Assembly (NCBI RefSeq): GCF_017942085.1
Contig: NZ_JAGKSP010000001.1
Span: forward strand, 1,054,001-1,118,000
Length of the DNA stretch: 64,000 nt
Reading direction: 5' to 3'
DNA from: Paenibacillus lignilyticus
Lineage (GTDB): Bacteria; Bacillota; Bacilli; Paenibacillales; Paenibacillaceae
How positions within the stretch are numbered: position 1 is the first letter of the stretch; the number at the start of each line of letters is the position of its first letter. This document shows, piece by piece, positions 1-8,466 of the stretch. The notes below the pieces were generated by a model that was not told where the DNA came from, made no database searches, and saw nothing but the letters and a program-made list of their open reading frames with translations. A program made the position numbers and the translations under genes.

Positions 1-208
1 TGGTGATTCCGGTAACAAGCTGAATATAGCTATCCATCGTTCGCCCCGAGTTATTCGTAATGCCTTTGAGCCATGTAATGGCATCCTTCTGCATCTGTGT
101 TTTTATGGTAGAGAAGGTAAGGAAATTGATGAGGACCGACGGCAGCAGCACGGTCAAGAGGATAACGAGCATTAACCGATGCTGGAAGGAAAGGGGTTTC
201 CGAATCAT
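1..208 (-). CDS. N-terminus of a membrane sensor, probably a YesM-type histidine kinase (cut by window edge)
   Basis: Only the first 69 codons are in the window. Translation from the ATG at 208 gives a short basic start (MIRKPLSFQHR), one hydrophobic segment of about 20 residues and then an extracytoplasmic stretch. An AAGGAG ribosome binding site lies 6 bases upstream. This start matches two-component kinases of the YesM type that sit beside sugar ABC transporters in Paenibacillaceae, but a membrane AraC regulator of the kind at 54286-56634 begins the same way. The kinase call is inference. Confidence 0.5.
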   Translation of the reverse strand, partial: MIRKPLSFQHRLMLVILLTVLLPSVLINFLTFSTIKTQMQKDAITWLKGITNNSGRTMDSYIQLVTGIT

Positions 209-296
209 GATCGTCTCCTTGATTAGACAAATTTCGCGTTAATTCAAGTATGCTTGAAATTTGAAGAAAGTAAATATCTGTTTTAAGCAGGAACGC

Positions 297-336
297 GAAA
301 AAACCGCTCCGTTTCCAACTTGGAAATGAAGCGGCA
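297..336 (-). terminator. Rho-independent terminator of the discoidin/amylase gene
   Basis: On the minus strand an imperfect stem (CCGCTTCATTTCC pairing with GGAAACGGAGCGG) is followed by six T. It lies just after the stop codon at 345. Confidence 0.75.
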
Positions 337-344
337 GCCTTGAA

Positions 345-3300
345 CTAATTTACGCCGAGAACGGTAAAACCATAAGCAGGCAGTGTTACCGTGTAGCTGG
401 ATGACGTGATAGCAGCTGCTCCTCCCCCGTTTAAGAGGTCAATCGGAGTCTGTGAGGTGCCGATATCCGTGTTCGCCAGATTTACGGTGATCGTCTGCGA
501 GGCGTTCTGATAGTTTAGGATGACCAGCGCCTTACTGGTGCCGGTCTTGTTCGTACGTTTGAACGCGTAATACTTGTTATTATCATTCGTATTCAGCTTC
601 ACCCTTGCACCATTCGGAGACAGCGCCTTATAGCTGTTCTGCGCCTTGATCAACTTGCTTAACATCGCCTGATCCGCGGCCGGCCAGGTCGGAATGATCG
701 ATGTCGTCGGATCAATCGTATGCTGCCCGTTATGCAGGTAGAAAAACGTGCCCATTGTCGTTAAAGTAGCGATTTCAAGCAGTCTCTTCGTTGAGGAAAC
801 GCCTGCAATCTCCCAGCTTGGCGGCGTTTGCGTAATGCCATTCACCGCATTGATCGCATCGCGGTTGTTTTTCAAGATACCGTCAATCGCATTCGGATTC
901 TGGTTATTGATGGCCGGTATAATCGTACTGTAACCGGAACCGCCCCAATTGGTAATATCGTAATCCTGCAGCAGGTTATAGTGCCAATCGGTGATCATCT
1001 CTTGTCCGCCTGCGCCTTCGGCATTGCTGGAGATATCATAATTGCGCAAAACATCCGTAATGCTCGAATTGTTGATCGAAACATTGATGCCGTCATAGAC
1101 AACGGGAGCGTCCAAAACAATGCCGTCAAAGCCTTTGTCCATCCAGAAACGGAGATACTTCTTCGCTTCATCCCGCCATTCCTGGTTGGCAAAGTTATAA
1201 GAAGGAATGTTGGAATCCCACTGCGGCGTTGCCGGATTATCGCCCCAATACGCCCAGTAGTAGGCATTAGCCCTTGCGCTCCACGTCCAGCGCTCATATG
1301 GACTCGGCGTAGGGCTGAAGTGGAACCAGTAACGTTCCTTGCTGTACACATTATTGCGGTAGTCGTCAGCCGCTTTCAGGAACATCGCCGCCGTATCGCG
1401 AGCATAGCCCGGATTCAGCATGACCACGATACGAATTCCTTTGGCATGCGCCTGACTAATTAGATTTTCCATTTCCGCCATCGTGCCCAGACTCGTGTCC
1501 ACGCCGTAATTATCTGTCGCTCCAAGCCCTGCCCATACATCCGGTGCCCCCGGATAAGGAGCAACTAGCTCGATTGCCCCATACCCCTGCGACTTTAACG
1601 TATCCAGCTGACTGGTCAGGTAATTGAAGGTCTGATTATAGTATTTCGCGTAATAGCGCATAACGCCGGAGGTGCTTTCCCACCATTTCGTCGTGACCGG
1701 GGAGCCGTAGCCGAACACTTTCAATTCCCCGCTGCATGCCCAGTGTGCGGCCTGCGAGTATAGGACGGACAGTTTGATATAACGGTATGTCCCGCTTACA
1801 TTGGTTACCGAGCTCGTACCGTTAATGCCGGTCCCCGTCTTATCCACGAGCATCGTCCAATTGGTCTTATCCGTCGAGCCCTCGATCTTAAACTTCCAAA
1901 TATCAGCGTCGAAGAAATTCTGTTCCAGCCTAGTCACGATGCTGTTAACGCCTAAATCGACTATAATCCATTGCGGCATTGTCGCGTCGGAGGCAATCCA
2001 GTAGCTGTTTGGATTCCCGTCGACCGCAATCCATGGCTCATATCCCGGCGCCAAGGAGGATGAAGTAACGGAAGTGCCCACTGCCAGATTACGTTCGAGC
2101 GGCGTTCCGAATACTTTCAGTTCCCCGCTGCAAGCCCAGTGACTGTTCTGCGAGAAGGTTACGGTCAATCGGACATAACGATAATTCCCGCTTACGTCTT
2201 GTCCCAGGAACGTTCCGTTGATCCCTGCTCCCGTCTTATCCGCAAGCATCGTCCAGTTCACGTTATCCGTGGACGCTTCAATCTTAAATTTCCAACTATC
2301 CGGATCAAAGAAATTCTGCTCCACCCGCTTAAGTGAACCGATACCGCCGAGATCGACGGTCAGCGACTGAGGCATCGCGGCATCCGTCGCGAGCCAGTAG
2401 GTGTTGGGGTCACCATCGACTGCTTTGAAGGTATCCCAGCCCGGCTCCGTTGTGGAAGCCGAAGTCGATTTCCCCAGAGCGAGGTTGGCGAAGCCATACA
2501 CCTTGAACTCCGTGCTGCCTGCCCAGAAGCCTGAAGCGGAGGAGTTGATTGTCAATCGGACATAACGATATTGTCCGTTCACAGCTTGTTTGAAAGCTTG
2601 TCCCGCCGCCGGCGTCGTTCGATCCAGCAGCATCGTCCAGCTAGTATTATCGAGAGAGCCTTCGATCTTAAAACCGAACGTGTCGAAATCTTTAAAATGC
2701 TGCTCCACAGCCGTCACGATGCTTGGGCTGCCTAGGTCTACCTTCAACCACTGCGGCAAACTTCCATTTCCGGCCGCCCAGTAGGTTGACGTATTTCCGT
2801 CACCTGCTTTGCCCGGCTCGTATTTGGCTAAGTTCGAGGAAGCGGTGTACGTCTTCCCATCTGATATCACGTACCCCTCATCGGAGCCAATAATCGTAAG
2901 CTCTTGGCTGGAGGCCGTGTAGCCGGAGGCTGAGCTTAGAACCGTCAGCTTCACGTACCTGAAGGTGCCGTTCACGCTGTCGCTGAAGGTCCGTCCGGAA
3001 GCGCTGGTCGACTTGTCCACCAACGTCGCCCAGTTGGCGTTATCTAACGATCCTTCAATCTTGTATTTCCATACGTCGTCATTCGTGAAAGTCTGGTCGA
3101 TCTTGCTTAAGGTATACAGTCCTCCAAGATCAATCTGTAACCACTGCGGCATCGAGGTGCTGCTTGCATTCCAGTATGTAGCAAGGTTTCCGTCTACCGC
3201 TTTGCCTGCGGCAAAGGTGGAGCTTTGCGCTGAAGAAGCTGTTGCCGTGCCCGTTAACGCCAAGTTGCCATTCGCTGCATGGGCGATATTCATTTTCACC

Positions 3301-3377
3301 GGTGCAAACAGCGCAATCAGTGTCATCGTCATCGCCATAACGGTCATCATAGACTTCCATCTGGTTTTGCGATTCAT
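345..3377 (-). CDS. Secreted alpha-amylase-fold (GH13-like) enzyme with four F5/8 type C (discoidin) domains
   Basis: 1010 aa. The start is the ATG at 3377, with AGGGGA upstream; an in-frame ATG at 3398 lies inside a cre-like site and is less likely. A type I signal peptide ends near IAHA|ANG. Four tandem repeats of about 130 aa (residues ~33-560) carry the discoidin pattern (PQWLQIDLGG, WKFKIEGS, YRYVKLTV) and are probably carbohydrate-binding. Residues ~570-890 resemble a GH13 barrel: TDNYGVDTSLGTM, then AHAKGIRIVVMLN, then the Asp of DGIVLDAP as likely nucleophile. A beta C-terminal domain follows. The usual NHD motif at the end of the barrel is not seen (YLHNGQ instead), so activity may differ from ordinary amylases. 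Confidence 0.75.
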   Translation of the reverse strand: MNRKTRWKSMMTVMAMTMTLIALFAPVKMNIAHAANGNLALTGTATASSAQSSTFAAGKAVDGNLATYWNASSTSMPQWLQIDLGGLYTLSKIDQTFTNDDVWKYKIEGSLDNANWATLVDKSTSASGRTFSDSVNGTFRYVKLTVLSSASGYTASSQELTIIGSDEGYVISDGKTYTASSNLAKYEPGKAGDGNTSTYWAAGNGSLPQWLKVDLGSPSIVTAVEQHFKDFDTFGFKIEGSLDNTSWTMLLDRTTPAAGQAFKQAVNGQYRYVRLTINSSASGFWAGSTEFKVYGFANLALGKSTSASTTEPGWDTFKAVDGDPNTYWLATDAAMPQSLTVDLGGIGSLKRVEQNFFDPDSWKFKIEASTDNVNWTMLADKTGAGINGTFLGQDVSGNYRYVRLTVTFSQNSHWACSGELKVFGTPLERNLAVGTSVTSSSLAPGYEPWIAVDGNPNSYWIASDATMPQWIIVDLGVNSIVTRLEQNFFDADIWKFKIEGSTDKTNWTMLVDKTGTGINGTSSVTNVSGTYRYIKLSVLYSQAAHWACSGELKVFGYGSPVTTKWWESTSGVMRYYAKYYNQTFNYLTSQLDTLKSQGYGAIELVAPYPGAPDVWAGLGATDNYGVDTSLGTMAEMENLISQAHAKGIRIVVMLNPGYARDTAAMFLKAADDYRNNVYSKERYWFHFSPTPSPYERWTWSARANAYYWAYWGDNPATPQWDSNIPSYNFANQEWRDEAKKYLRFWMDKGFDGIVLDAPVVYDGINVSINNSSITDVLRNYDISSNAEGAGGQEMITDWHYNLLQDYDITNWGGSGYSTIIPAINNQNPNAIDGILKNNRDAINAVNGITQTPPSWEIAGVSSTKRLLEIATLTTMGTFFYLHNGQHTIDPTTSIIPTWPAADQAMLSKLIKAQNSYKALSPNGARVKLNTNDNNKYYAFKRTNKTGTSKALVILNYQNASQTITVNLANTDIGTSQTPIDLLNGGGAAAITSSSYTVTLPAYGFTVLGVN

Positions 3378-3397
3378 CAACGATTCCCCTCTCATCA

Positions 3398-3411
3398 TGA
3401 AAACGCTTTCT
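3398..3411. promoter_or_regulatory. cre-like catabolite operator
   Basis: TGAAAACGCTTTCT matches the cre consensus TGWAANCGNTNWCA at 13 of 14 positions. It sits between the TATAAT at 3421-3426 and the start codon at 3377, a roadblock position for CcpA. A LacI-family local regulator could bind the same shape. Confidence 0.65.
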
Positions 3412-3420
3412 CACAACGCC

Positions 3421-3426
3421 ATTATA
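3421..3426 (-). promoter_or_regulatory. -10 box of the discoidin/amylase gene
   Basis: A perfect TATAAT on the minus strand, 44 bases before the start codon. No good -35 hexamer is seen at 17-18 bases, so the promoter may need an activator. Confidence 0.45.
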
Positions 3427-3486
3427 CTTCAACTCTCCGAATCGGAAGTATCGAAAATATATTGGATTGTAGTTGAATAATTATGG

Positions 3487-3945
3487 GGAGTTGAAGAAGT
3501 AGCTCTCTGGACGAGCTTCTTGCTCGAGATTCGCTGCTTTTGCTGGCATGTAGACCTCTTGGAGTGCTTCTTGCTCGATTTTCGCTGCTCTCGCTGATAT
3601 GTAGACCTCTTGGTGTGCTTCTTGCTCGATTTCCTCTGCTTTCGCTCATATGTAGACTTCTTGGTGTGCTTCTTGTGTTGCTCCTAGAGCTACTCTTTAC
3701 TCATTTCCACCACGTTCCCGCCAGTGTGTTGCCCCTTGGGCTACTCTTAACTCATTTCCGCCACTTTTCCGCTATTGTGTTGCTCCTAGAGCTACTCTTT
3801 GCTCATTTCAGCCAATTTCCCGCCAGTGTGTTGCTCCTAGAGCTACTCTTTACTCATTCAACCACTTTTCCGCCAGTGCGTTGCTCCTGGAGCTACTCTT
3901 TGCTCCGTTCCACCAGTTGTTCTATGCGTCATCTGTTACTCACAT
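3487..3945. repeat. 51-bp tandem repeat array (about 8-9 units, two sub-types)
   Basis: Units begin ATGTAGACCTCTTGG... in the left part and TGTTGCTCCTAGAGC... in the right part. Most are 50-51 bp. The second sub-type contains a short inverted repeat, GTTGCTC-CTA-GAGCTAC. The same two sub-types recur at 13952-14536. The period is a multiple of three, so several spurious reading frames stay open. No ribosome binding site precedes them. Confidence 0.85.
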
Positions 3946-3982
3946 AAAAAAAAGAACCCAGCCCCAAGGCTGCGTTCCCTTT
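3945..3982 (-). terminator. Terminator of the GH43 gene
   Basis: On the minus strand GAACGCAGCC pairs with GGCTGGGTTC around a TTGG loop and is followed by eight T, six bases after the stop codon. Confidence 0.85.
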
Positions 3983-3988
3983 CCAAAC

Positions 3989-4981
3989 CTATTCCTTATA
4001 GGGATCGATCGGTTGGATCGTACCATCTTCGTTGTAATGCAGCTCCGTGAATTTCACGCTGCGTTTATGATCGACTCCGCCGGATAGGGAGGCGTCATGG
4101 TAGAAGAGATACCATTTGTCTTGAAACTCTACAATGGAGTGATGCGTCGTCCAGCCGAGAACCGGCGTCAGGATCGTGCCTTTGAAGACGAACGGACCTT
4201 CCGGATTGTCGCTCACGGCGTATACGAGCTTATGCGTGGTTCCCGTGGAATAAGAGAGATAATAAGTGCCTTTATAGTTGTGCATCCATGGTCCTTCAAA
4301 ATAGCGGCGATCCTCGTCACCTGCCTGAATCGGGTTCCCATCCTCATCGACAATCGAAATTTCCTTCGGCGCTTGTTTGAACGTCAGCATATCGTCGCTC
4401 AGCTCTGCCACTTGAGGGCCAAGTGCCGGAGCGTGTGCGTCCGGTCCGGCGGCTTCAGGCAAGTAGGTACCGGTCTGCCATTTCTCCAATTGCCCGCCCC
4501 AAAGTCCGCCGAAATACAAATAAGCTTTGCCATCCTCATTCACGTAGACCGCAGGATCGATGCTGAAGCTTCCGGGAATATAGTTTTCCTCTGCTTTGAA
4601 CGGCCCGATAGGAGAAGCACTTGTTGCGACACCAATACGGAAAATACCATCCTTGTCTCTAGCCGGGAAAAATAAGTAATACAGATTATTGCGATAAGCG
4701 GCATCCGGTGCCCACATTTGCTTCGACGCCCAAGGCACGTCTTTCACGTGAAGCGCTTCTCCGTTATCCACACAAGGTGACTCCATAGTGTCCATCGACA
4801 GTACGTGGTAATCTTCCATCGCATACTGATCGCCGTTATCGTTAGTCGGACCGTCATGGTCGATGTCATGCGAAGGATAAATATAAAGCTTCCCTTCAAA
4901 GACATGCGCAGAAGGATCTGCCGTGTATATATGCGTAACAATTGGCTCATTAGGTGCGGCAACTCTTGCTTTTGTATTCAT
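3989..4981 (-). CDS. Glycoside hydrolase family 43 (beta-xylosidase / arabinofuranosidase type)
   Basis: 330 aa, cytoplasmic (no signal peptide). The five-bladed propeller of GH43 is marked by the three expected acids: the base Asp in YTADPSAHV near residue 22, the pKa-tuning Asp in SIDPAVYV, and the acid Glu in RYFEGPWMH. WAPDAAYRNNLYYLFF is also typical. The start ATG at 4981 has AAGGAGCG upstream. Family members remove xylose or arabinose from short oligosaccharides taken into the cell; the exact substrate cannot be read from sequence. It is preceded by a promoter with a cre site over the likely transcription start, so glucose repression is expected. Confidence 0.88.
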   Translation of the reverse strand: MNTKARVAAPNEPIVTHIYTADPSAHVFEGKLYIYPSHDIDHDGPTNDNGDQYAMEDYHVLSMDTMESPCVDNGEALHVKDVPWASKQMWAPDAAYRNNLYYLFFPARDKDGIFRIGVATSASPIGPFKAEENYIPGSFSIDPAVYVNEDGKAYLYFGGLWGGQLEKWQTGTYLPEAAGPDAHAPALGPQVAELSDDMLTFKQAPKEISIVDEDGNPIQAGDEDRRYFEGPWMHNYKGTYYLSYSTGTTHKLVYAVSDNPEGPFVFKGTILTPVLGWTTHHSIVEFQDKWYLFYHDASLSGGVDHKRSVKFTELHYNEDGTIQPIDPYKE

Positions 4982-5002
4982 TTAAACGCTCCTTCTCTAT
5001 TT

Positions 5003-5016
5003 CGTAATCGCTTTCA
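5003..5016 (-). promoter_or_regulatory. cre site over the GH43 transcription start
   Basis: TGAAAGCGATTACG on the minus strand matches TGWAANCGNTNWCA at 13 of 14 positions. It begins 4 bases past the TATAAT, so it covers the expected +1. Confidence 0.7.
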
Positions 5017-5020
5017 TTCT

Positions 5021-5049
5021 ATTATAGAAATGTTTTCACCTCTCTTCAT
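5021..5049 (-). promoter_or_regulatory. Sigma-A-type promoter of the GH43 gene
   Basis: Perfect -10 TATAAT (5021-5026) and a weak -35 ATGAAG (5044-5049) with a 17-base spacer on the minus strand. The cre site follows at once. Confidence 0.6.
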
Positions 5050-5096
5050 TGGGTAAAGTATTGATTTTACTTATAAAACTTTAGAACTTGCAGGCT

Positions 5097-5543
5097 TCAC
5101 GAATAAGCATACTGGAGCAAAATACTGATCCCAATGCCAAAAAGCGCACCTACAAACACTTCGATGGGGCGATGGCCAAGCATCTCTTTTAACATCGGAT
5201 CGACCTTCTCATGCCGCTGCATGGAGAGCTTCTTGGCGATCCGATTCAGGATAGAAGCATGCTCCCCCGCATGTCTGCGAATGCCCGCCGCGTCATACAT
5301 CGTAATAACCGCAACCATACAGGCGATCGCGAACATACTCGATGCGAACCCCTCCTTGATACCGACTGCAGTCGATAACGCGGTTACTGCCGCAGAATGG
5401 GAACTGGGCATTCCGCCTGTGCCGAAAGCGAGCTTGAGGTCCATGGTCCGATGCGTAATCAAATATATAGGAACCTTAATAAATTGTGCGATGATGATGG
5501 CCGTCAAACCCGCGACTAATGGGTAATTATGTATAACGCTCAT
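5097..5543 (-). CDS. DUF212 / YuiD-like membrane protein (divergent PAP2 family)
   Basis: 148 aa, close to the usual length of about 155. The start ATG at 5543 has TAAGGAG 9 bases upstream; a longer frame to 5621 has no ribosome binding site. There are about four hydrophobic segments. The family motif GTGGMPSSHSAAVTAL is present, followed by MYDAAGIRRHAGEHA and, near the C-terminus, LGHRPIEVFVGALFG. The family is distantly related to acid phosphatases, but its reaction is not established. It stands alone, and no clear terminator is seen after it. Confidence 0.85.
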   Translation of the reverse strand: MSVIHNYPLVAGLTAIIIAQFIKVPIYLITHRTMDLKLAFGTGGMPSSHSAAVTALSTAVGIKEGFASSMFAIACMVAVITMYDAAGIRRHAGEHASILNRIAKKLSMQRHEKVDPMLKEMLGHRPIEVFVGALFGIGISILLQYAYS

Positions 5544-5753
5544 GTATGCCGACTCCTTACTTCGATATGCACCCGAGTAACAGTATAGGCTTTCCTTATT
5601 ATGTACTTCACATGCATGCAACGCAATGGGATTAATCTTAGGCTAAATGAGCAAAATACCGTTTTAAGGAACCCTTTCCATGAACGAAATCGATCAATTC
5701 TCTATAGACATGTGCAATAAAAAGGTGTACGCTGGATTTATTAATATCAGATC

Positions 5754-5770
5754 ATAGTACCTGGTACTAA
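5754..5770. promoter_or_regulatory. FapR operator in front of fabH
   Basis: ATAGTACCTGGTACTAA is a near-perfect palindrome. It matches the FapR site of Bacillus fatty-acid genes (TTAGTACCNNGTACTAA) at all but one position. Its right end runs into the AAGGAG ribosome binding site, so bound FapR would block transcription just before the gene. Malonyl-CoA releases FapR. Confidence 0.85.
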
Positions 5771-5783
5771 GGAGATGGAGAAC

Positions 5784-6776
5784 ATGCTGCAACATCCTTT
5801 ACGATCACTGGCTTCTATAACTGCTTTCGGCGCTTATGTCCCTGAACGCGTGTTAACGAATCACGACCTGGAACAGATGGTTGAGACAACGGACGAGTGG
5901 ATTTTCCAGCGTACCGGCATCAAAGAAAGACGGATTGCGGCAGACGATCAGTTCTGCAGCGACCTTTGTTTCGGCGCGGTTCGGGACCTGCAGCTCCGCT
6001 ATGGAGTTGTGCTCGAAGATGTCGATTATATTCTGGTCGCAACGACTACGCCGGATACCTTTTTCCCCAGTATGGCCGCTCGCGTGCAAGCGGAGTTTGG
6101 TATTGCTTCTTGCGGAGCGGCAGATATACAAGCGGCTTGCGCTGGTTTTGTCTCGGCATTGCAGCTCGCCAATGGGCTGCTGCTCTCGGGCGCCTACCAC
6201 AAAATTCTCGTTATCGGCGCGGAGACGCTTTCCAAAGCAACGGATTACTCCGACCGCTCTACCTGTATTCTGTTCGGCGACGGTGCGGGAGCGATGCTCA
6301 TAGAACGAAGCGAAGACGGGGCTTTCCTCGCTTCGTATAACAATACCAAAGGCAACGACGGCCAGCACCTCTACCGCTCTTCGCTAGCTTCTGCCATTGA
6401 TGGCGTACCGATTCAGACGAACGGTATGATCGTTCAGAACGGACGCGAGGTGTACCGCTGGGCGGTAACGACCGTGCCAAAAGGGATTCAAACGTTGATG
6501 GAGCAGAACAGCCTGACGCTGGAGGATATTAACTGGTTCGTACCTCACAGCGCCAATATGCGGATCGTTGAATCGGTCTGCGAGCGAACCGGCATTCCGC
6601 TGGAACATACGCTGACGAGCATGGCACAATACGGCAATACTTCGGCTGCGTCGATTCCCCTCGCTCTCGATCTTGCGATCAAAGACGATCGGATCAAAAC
6701 CGGCGATCTGGTCTTGCTTTACGGCTTCGGCGGCGGCTTGACGGAGTCCGCATTGCTGCTTCGCTGGACGCTATAA
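5784..6776 (+). CDS. fabH: Beta-ketoacyl-ACP synthase III (FabH)
   Basis: 330 aa. It starts fatty-acid synthesis by condensing an acyl-CoA with malonyl-ACP. The catalytic triad is visible: Cys119 in AACAGF, His255 in FVPHSANMRI and Asn285 in YGNTSAAS. The glycine-rich loop near the end (YGFGGGLTES) is also present. The ATG at 5784 is chosen because the alternative at 5775 directly abuts the AAGGAG; from 5784 the spacing is 9. The gene is alone, not in a fab cluster, so the genome may hold another fabH, as Bacillus does (fabHA, fabHB). A FapR operator overlaps its leader. Confidence 0.93.
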   Translation: MLQHPLRSLASITAFGAYVPERVLTNHDLEQMVETTDEWIFQRTGIKERRIAADDQFCSDLCFGAVRDLQLRYGVVLEDVDYILVATTTPDTFFPSMAARVQAEFGIASCGAADIQAACAGFVSALQLANGLLLSGAYHKILVIGAETLSKATDYSDRSTCILFGDGAGAMLIERSEDGAFLASYNNTKGNDGQHLYRSSLASAIDGVPIQTNGMIVQNGREVYRWAVTTVPKGIQTLMEQNSLTLEDINWFVPHSANMRIVESVCERTGIPLEHTLTSMAQYGNTSAASIPLALDLAIKDDRIKTGDLVLLYGFGGGLTESALLLRWTL

Positions 6777-6786
6777 GAGTAGGCTG

Positions 6787-6838
6787 ACAGCCCTTTGCCA
6801 TAATGTACATGGCGGGGCTGTTTTGTTTTATTTTGTCG
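6787..6838 (+). terminator. Terminator of fabH
   Basis: ACAGCC...GCCAT pairs with ATGGC...GGCTGT and is followed by TTTTGTTTTATTTT, starting 11 bases after the fabH stop. Confidence 0.8.
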
Positions 6839-6909
6839 AATGGGGGCAAAGGAAGTATACTAATAGAAATACGAGTATAAGTTTAAGAGAAAGTGTAGGT
6901 AGCCCGCTT

Positions 6910-7836
6910 ATGAATGATCTGAAACAGGCTTATGAGCTGCTTGGCCTGCCGGAAGGCGCAGCGAAGGAAGATGTGGAGAAACGTTATTTTATTCTGATCC
7001 GCCGTGACCGTGTAACAAAGCAACGTGAAGCATCCGAGCATACCGATGAGCAAGGTATCAGTTTGGAAGAGATTAACCGGGCGTACAAGCTGATCCTGGA
7101 GATGGAAGATCAGAAGACGACGGAACAGTTTAATCAAGCGAATTACGGTAAATATAAGGCGATGGGGCCTTTCGTTCAGAAAACGGAGCATTTCATTAAT
7201 TACTATAAGTTTCATGTTCTTGGTGTAATCGCTGTCATTCTTATTATTATATTCGGAACGCGCGCTTATATCGATCATCGCCATGAGATGGCTGAACTCG
7301 CGAAGCTTCCGCCTGTTGATGTGAGCGTTTCCTTCTTTGGCGAATATTTTAGCGAAGACGGCACTTATCCGATGTCCGACCTTAAGCCTCTCGAGAACCG
7401 ATTCCTGTCGCAGTTCCCGGATTGGAAGCGCGTCACCGTGTTCTTCACTTACGTGCCTTCCCAAATGAACAGCCAGCAGGACTCCGCCATGATTCAGAAA
7501 AGCATGATCGATCTTATGATGAACAAGGCCGATGTCTACATCATGGATCGGGATAATTTCATCAAGCTCGCTCAAGACGGTTCGTTGCTCCCGCTTGACG
7601 GCGAGAATCAAAGCAAGCTGGGATCGGGCTACAAGCCGGAGCTGGCTTTGAAAACCGTGACGGAAGACGTGCCGGAACAACATGTGTACGGCGTCGATAT
7701 CTCGGGCAGCCCGCTGATGGAAGGACTTCCGGTCATCGGCAAAGAGTACATTGCCGGCATCCGAATCAACGGCGAGAAACGCGACAACGCGTTCAAGTTT
7801 ATCGCGAATTATTTGCAGCCCGCTGCTGCGAAGTAA
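6910..7836 (+). CDS. J-domain-like single-span membrane protein, function unknown
   Basis: 308 aa from the ATG at 6910. The upstream signal is weak; a longer frame to 6823 runs into the preceding terminator. Residues 1-60 resemble a J domain (LKQAYELLGLPEGAAKEDVEKRY), but RRD stands where the HPD motif should be, so it probably does not stimulate DnaK. A middle helix leads to one membrane span near residues 104-124 (VLGVIAVILIIIFG). The C-terminal ~180 residues are probably outside the cell and show no motif I recognise, though they look like a compact folded domain. No operon partner. Confidence 0.75.
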   Translation: MNDLKQAYELLGLPEGAAKEDVEKRYFILIRRDRVTKQREASEHTDEQGISLEEINRAYKLILEMEDQKTTEQFNQANYGKYKAMGPFVQKTEHFINYYKFHVLGVIAVILIIIFGTRAYIDHRHEMAELAKLPPVDVSVSFFGEYFSEDGTYPMSDLKPLENRFLSQFPDWKRVTVFFTYVPSQMNSQQDSAMIQKSMIDLMMNKADVYIMDRDNFIKLAQDGSLLPLDGENQSKLGSGYKPELALKTVTEDVPEQHVYGVDISGSPLMEGLPVIGKEYIAGIRINGEKRDNAFKFIANYLQPAAAK

Positions 7837-7840
7837 TGGG

Positions 7841-7890
7841 AAGGGCCGTACCTGGGGTCAACTTTGTTGACTTGGGTACGGCCCTTTTTG
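7841..7890 (+). terminator. Terminator of the J-like protein gene
   Basis: GGGCCGTACC pairs exactly with GGTACGGCCC and is followed by five T. It starts 5 bases after the stop codon. Confidence 0.85.
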
Positions 7891-7931
7891 TTGTTGCTTG
7901 GCGCGTTGAAGGCGCGTAGACGCGGAGGAGA

Positions 7932-8015
7932 GTGTTGTAAGCGGCATAGCCGCTTACAACTTCGCGAAACCGACCAACTGACACACCATTAGCGGTATAG
8001 TCGCTTGTAGCGCCA
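7932..8015. repeat. Hairpin pair of the TAAGCGG family, 51 bp apart
   Basis: GTTGTAAGCGGC-ATA-GCCGCTTACAAC is a perfect 12-bp inverted repeat. A second, weaker copy (TTAGCGGTATAGTCGCTTG) follows exactly 51 bp later. The same family appears at 22676-22752. Confidence 0.7.
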
Positions 8016-8034
8016 ACGCCGACAACAATTGAAG

Positions 8035-8466
8035 TTAGTTTCCGTGCTGAGAATCGGTTTTCGCGACTCTCAGCATTATTTCGGTGGATTTCTGCAGCTG
8101 AGAGTCGGATTTTGCTACTCTCAGCTCCTGCAGACTCCGCTATCAGGTTAGTTTCCGTGCTGAGAGTCGGTTTTCGCGACTCTCAGCATTATTTCGGTGG
8201 ATTTCTGCAGCTGAGAGTCGGATTTTGCGACTCTCAGCTCCCGCAGACACCGCTATCAGGTTAGTATCCGTGCTGAGAGTCGGTTTTCGCGACTCTCAAC
8301 ACCATTTCGGCGGATTTCTGCAACTGAGAGTCGGATTTAGCGACTCTCAGCTCCCGCAGACACCGCTATCAGGTTAGTTTGCGTGCTGAGATCGGTTTTC
8401 GCGACTCTCAGCATCATTTCCACGGATTTCTGCAGCTGAGAGTCGGATTTAGCGACTCTCAGCTCC
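8035..8466. repeat. 113-bp hairpin array, GAGAGTCG stem (four units)
   Basis: Units start at 8035, 8148, 8261 and 8374, exactly 113 bp apart; the last is cut short. Each has two palindromes with stem GAGAGTCG/CGACTCTC, footprint 23 nt, 50 bp and then 63 bp apart. The linkers between hairpins are also conserved. The final hairpin runs into the end of the glycerol-1-phosphate dehydrogenase gene and supplies its last codons and stop. Confidence 0.92.

Noticed and set aside
8035..8466. Possible CRISPR array
   Set aside because: The period is 113 bp and the parts between hairpins are conserved, so there are no unique spacers. No cas gene is in the window.
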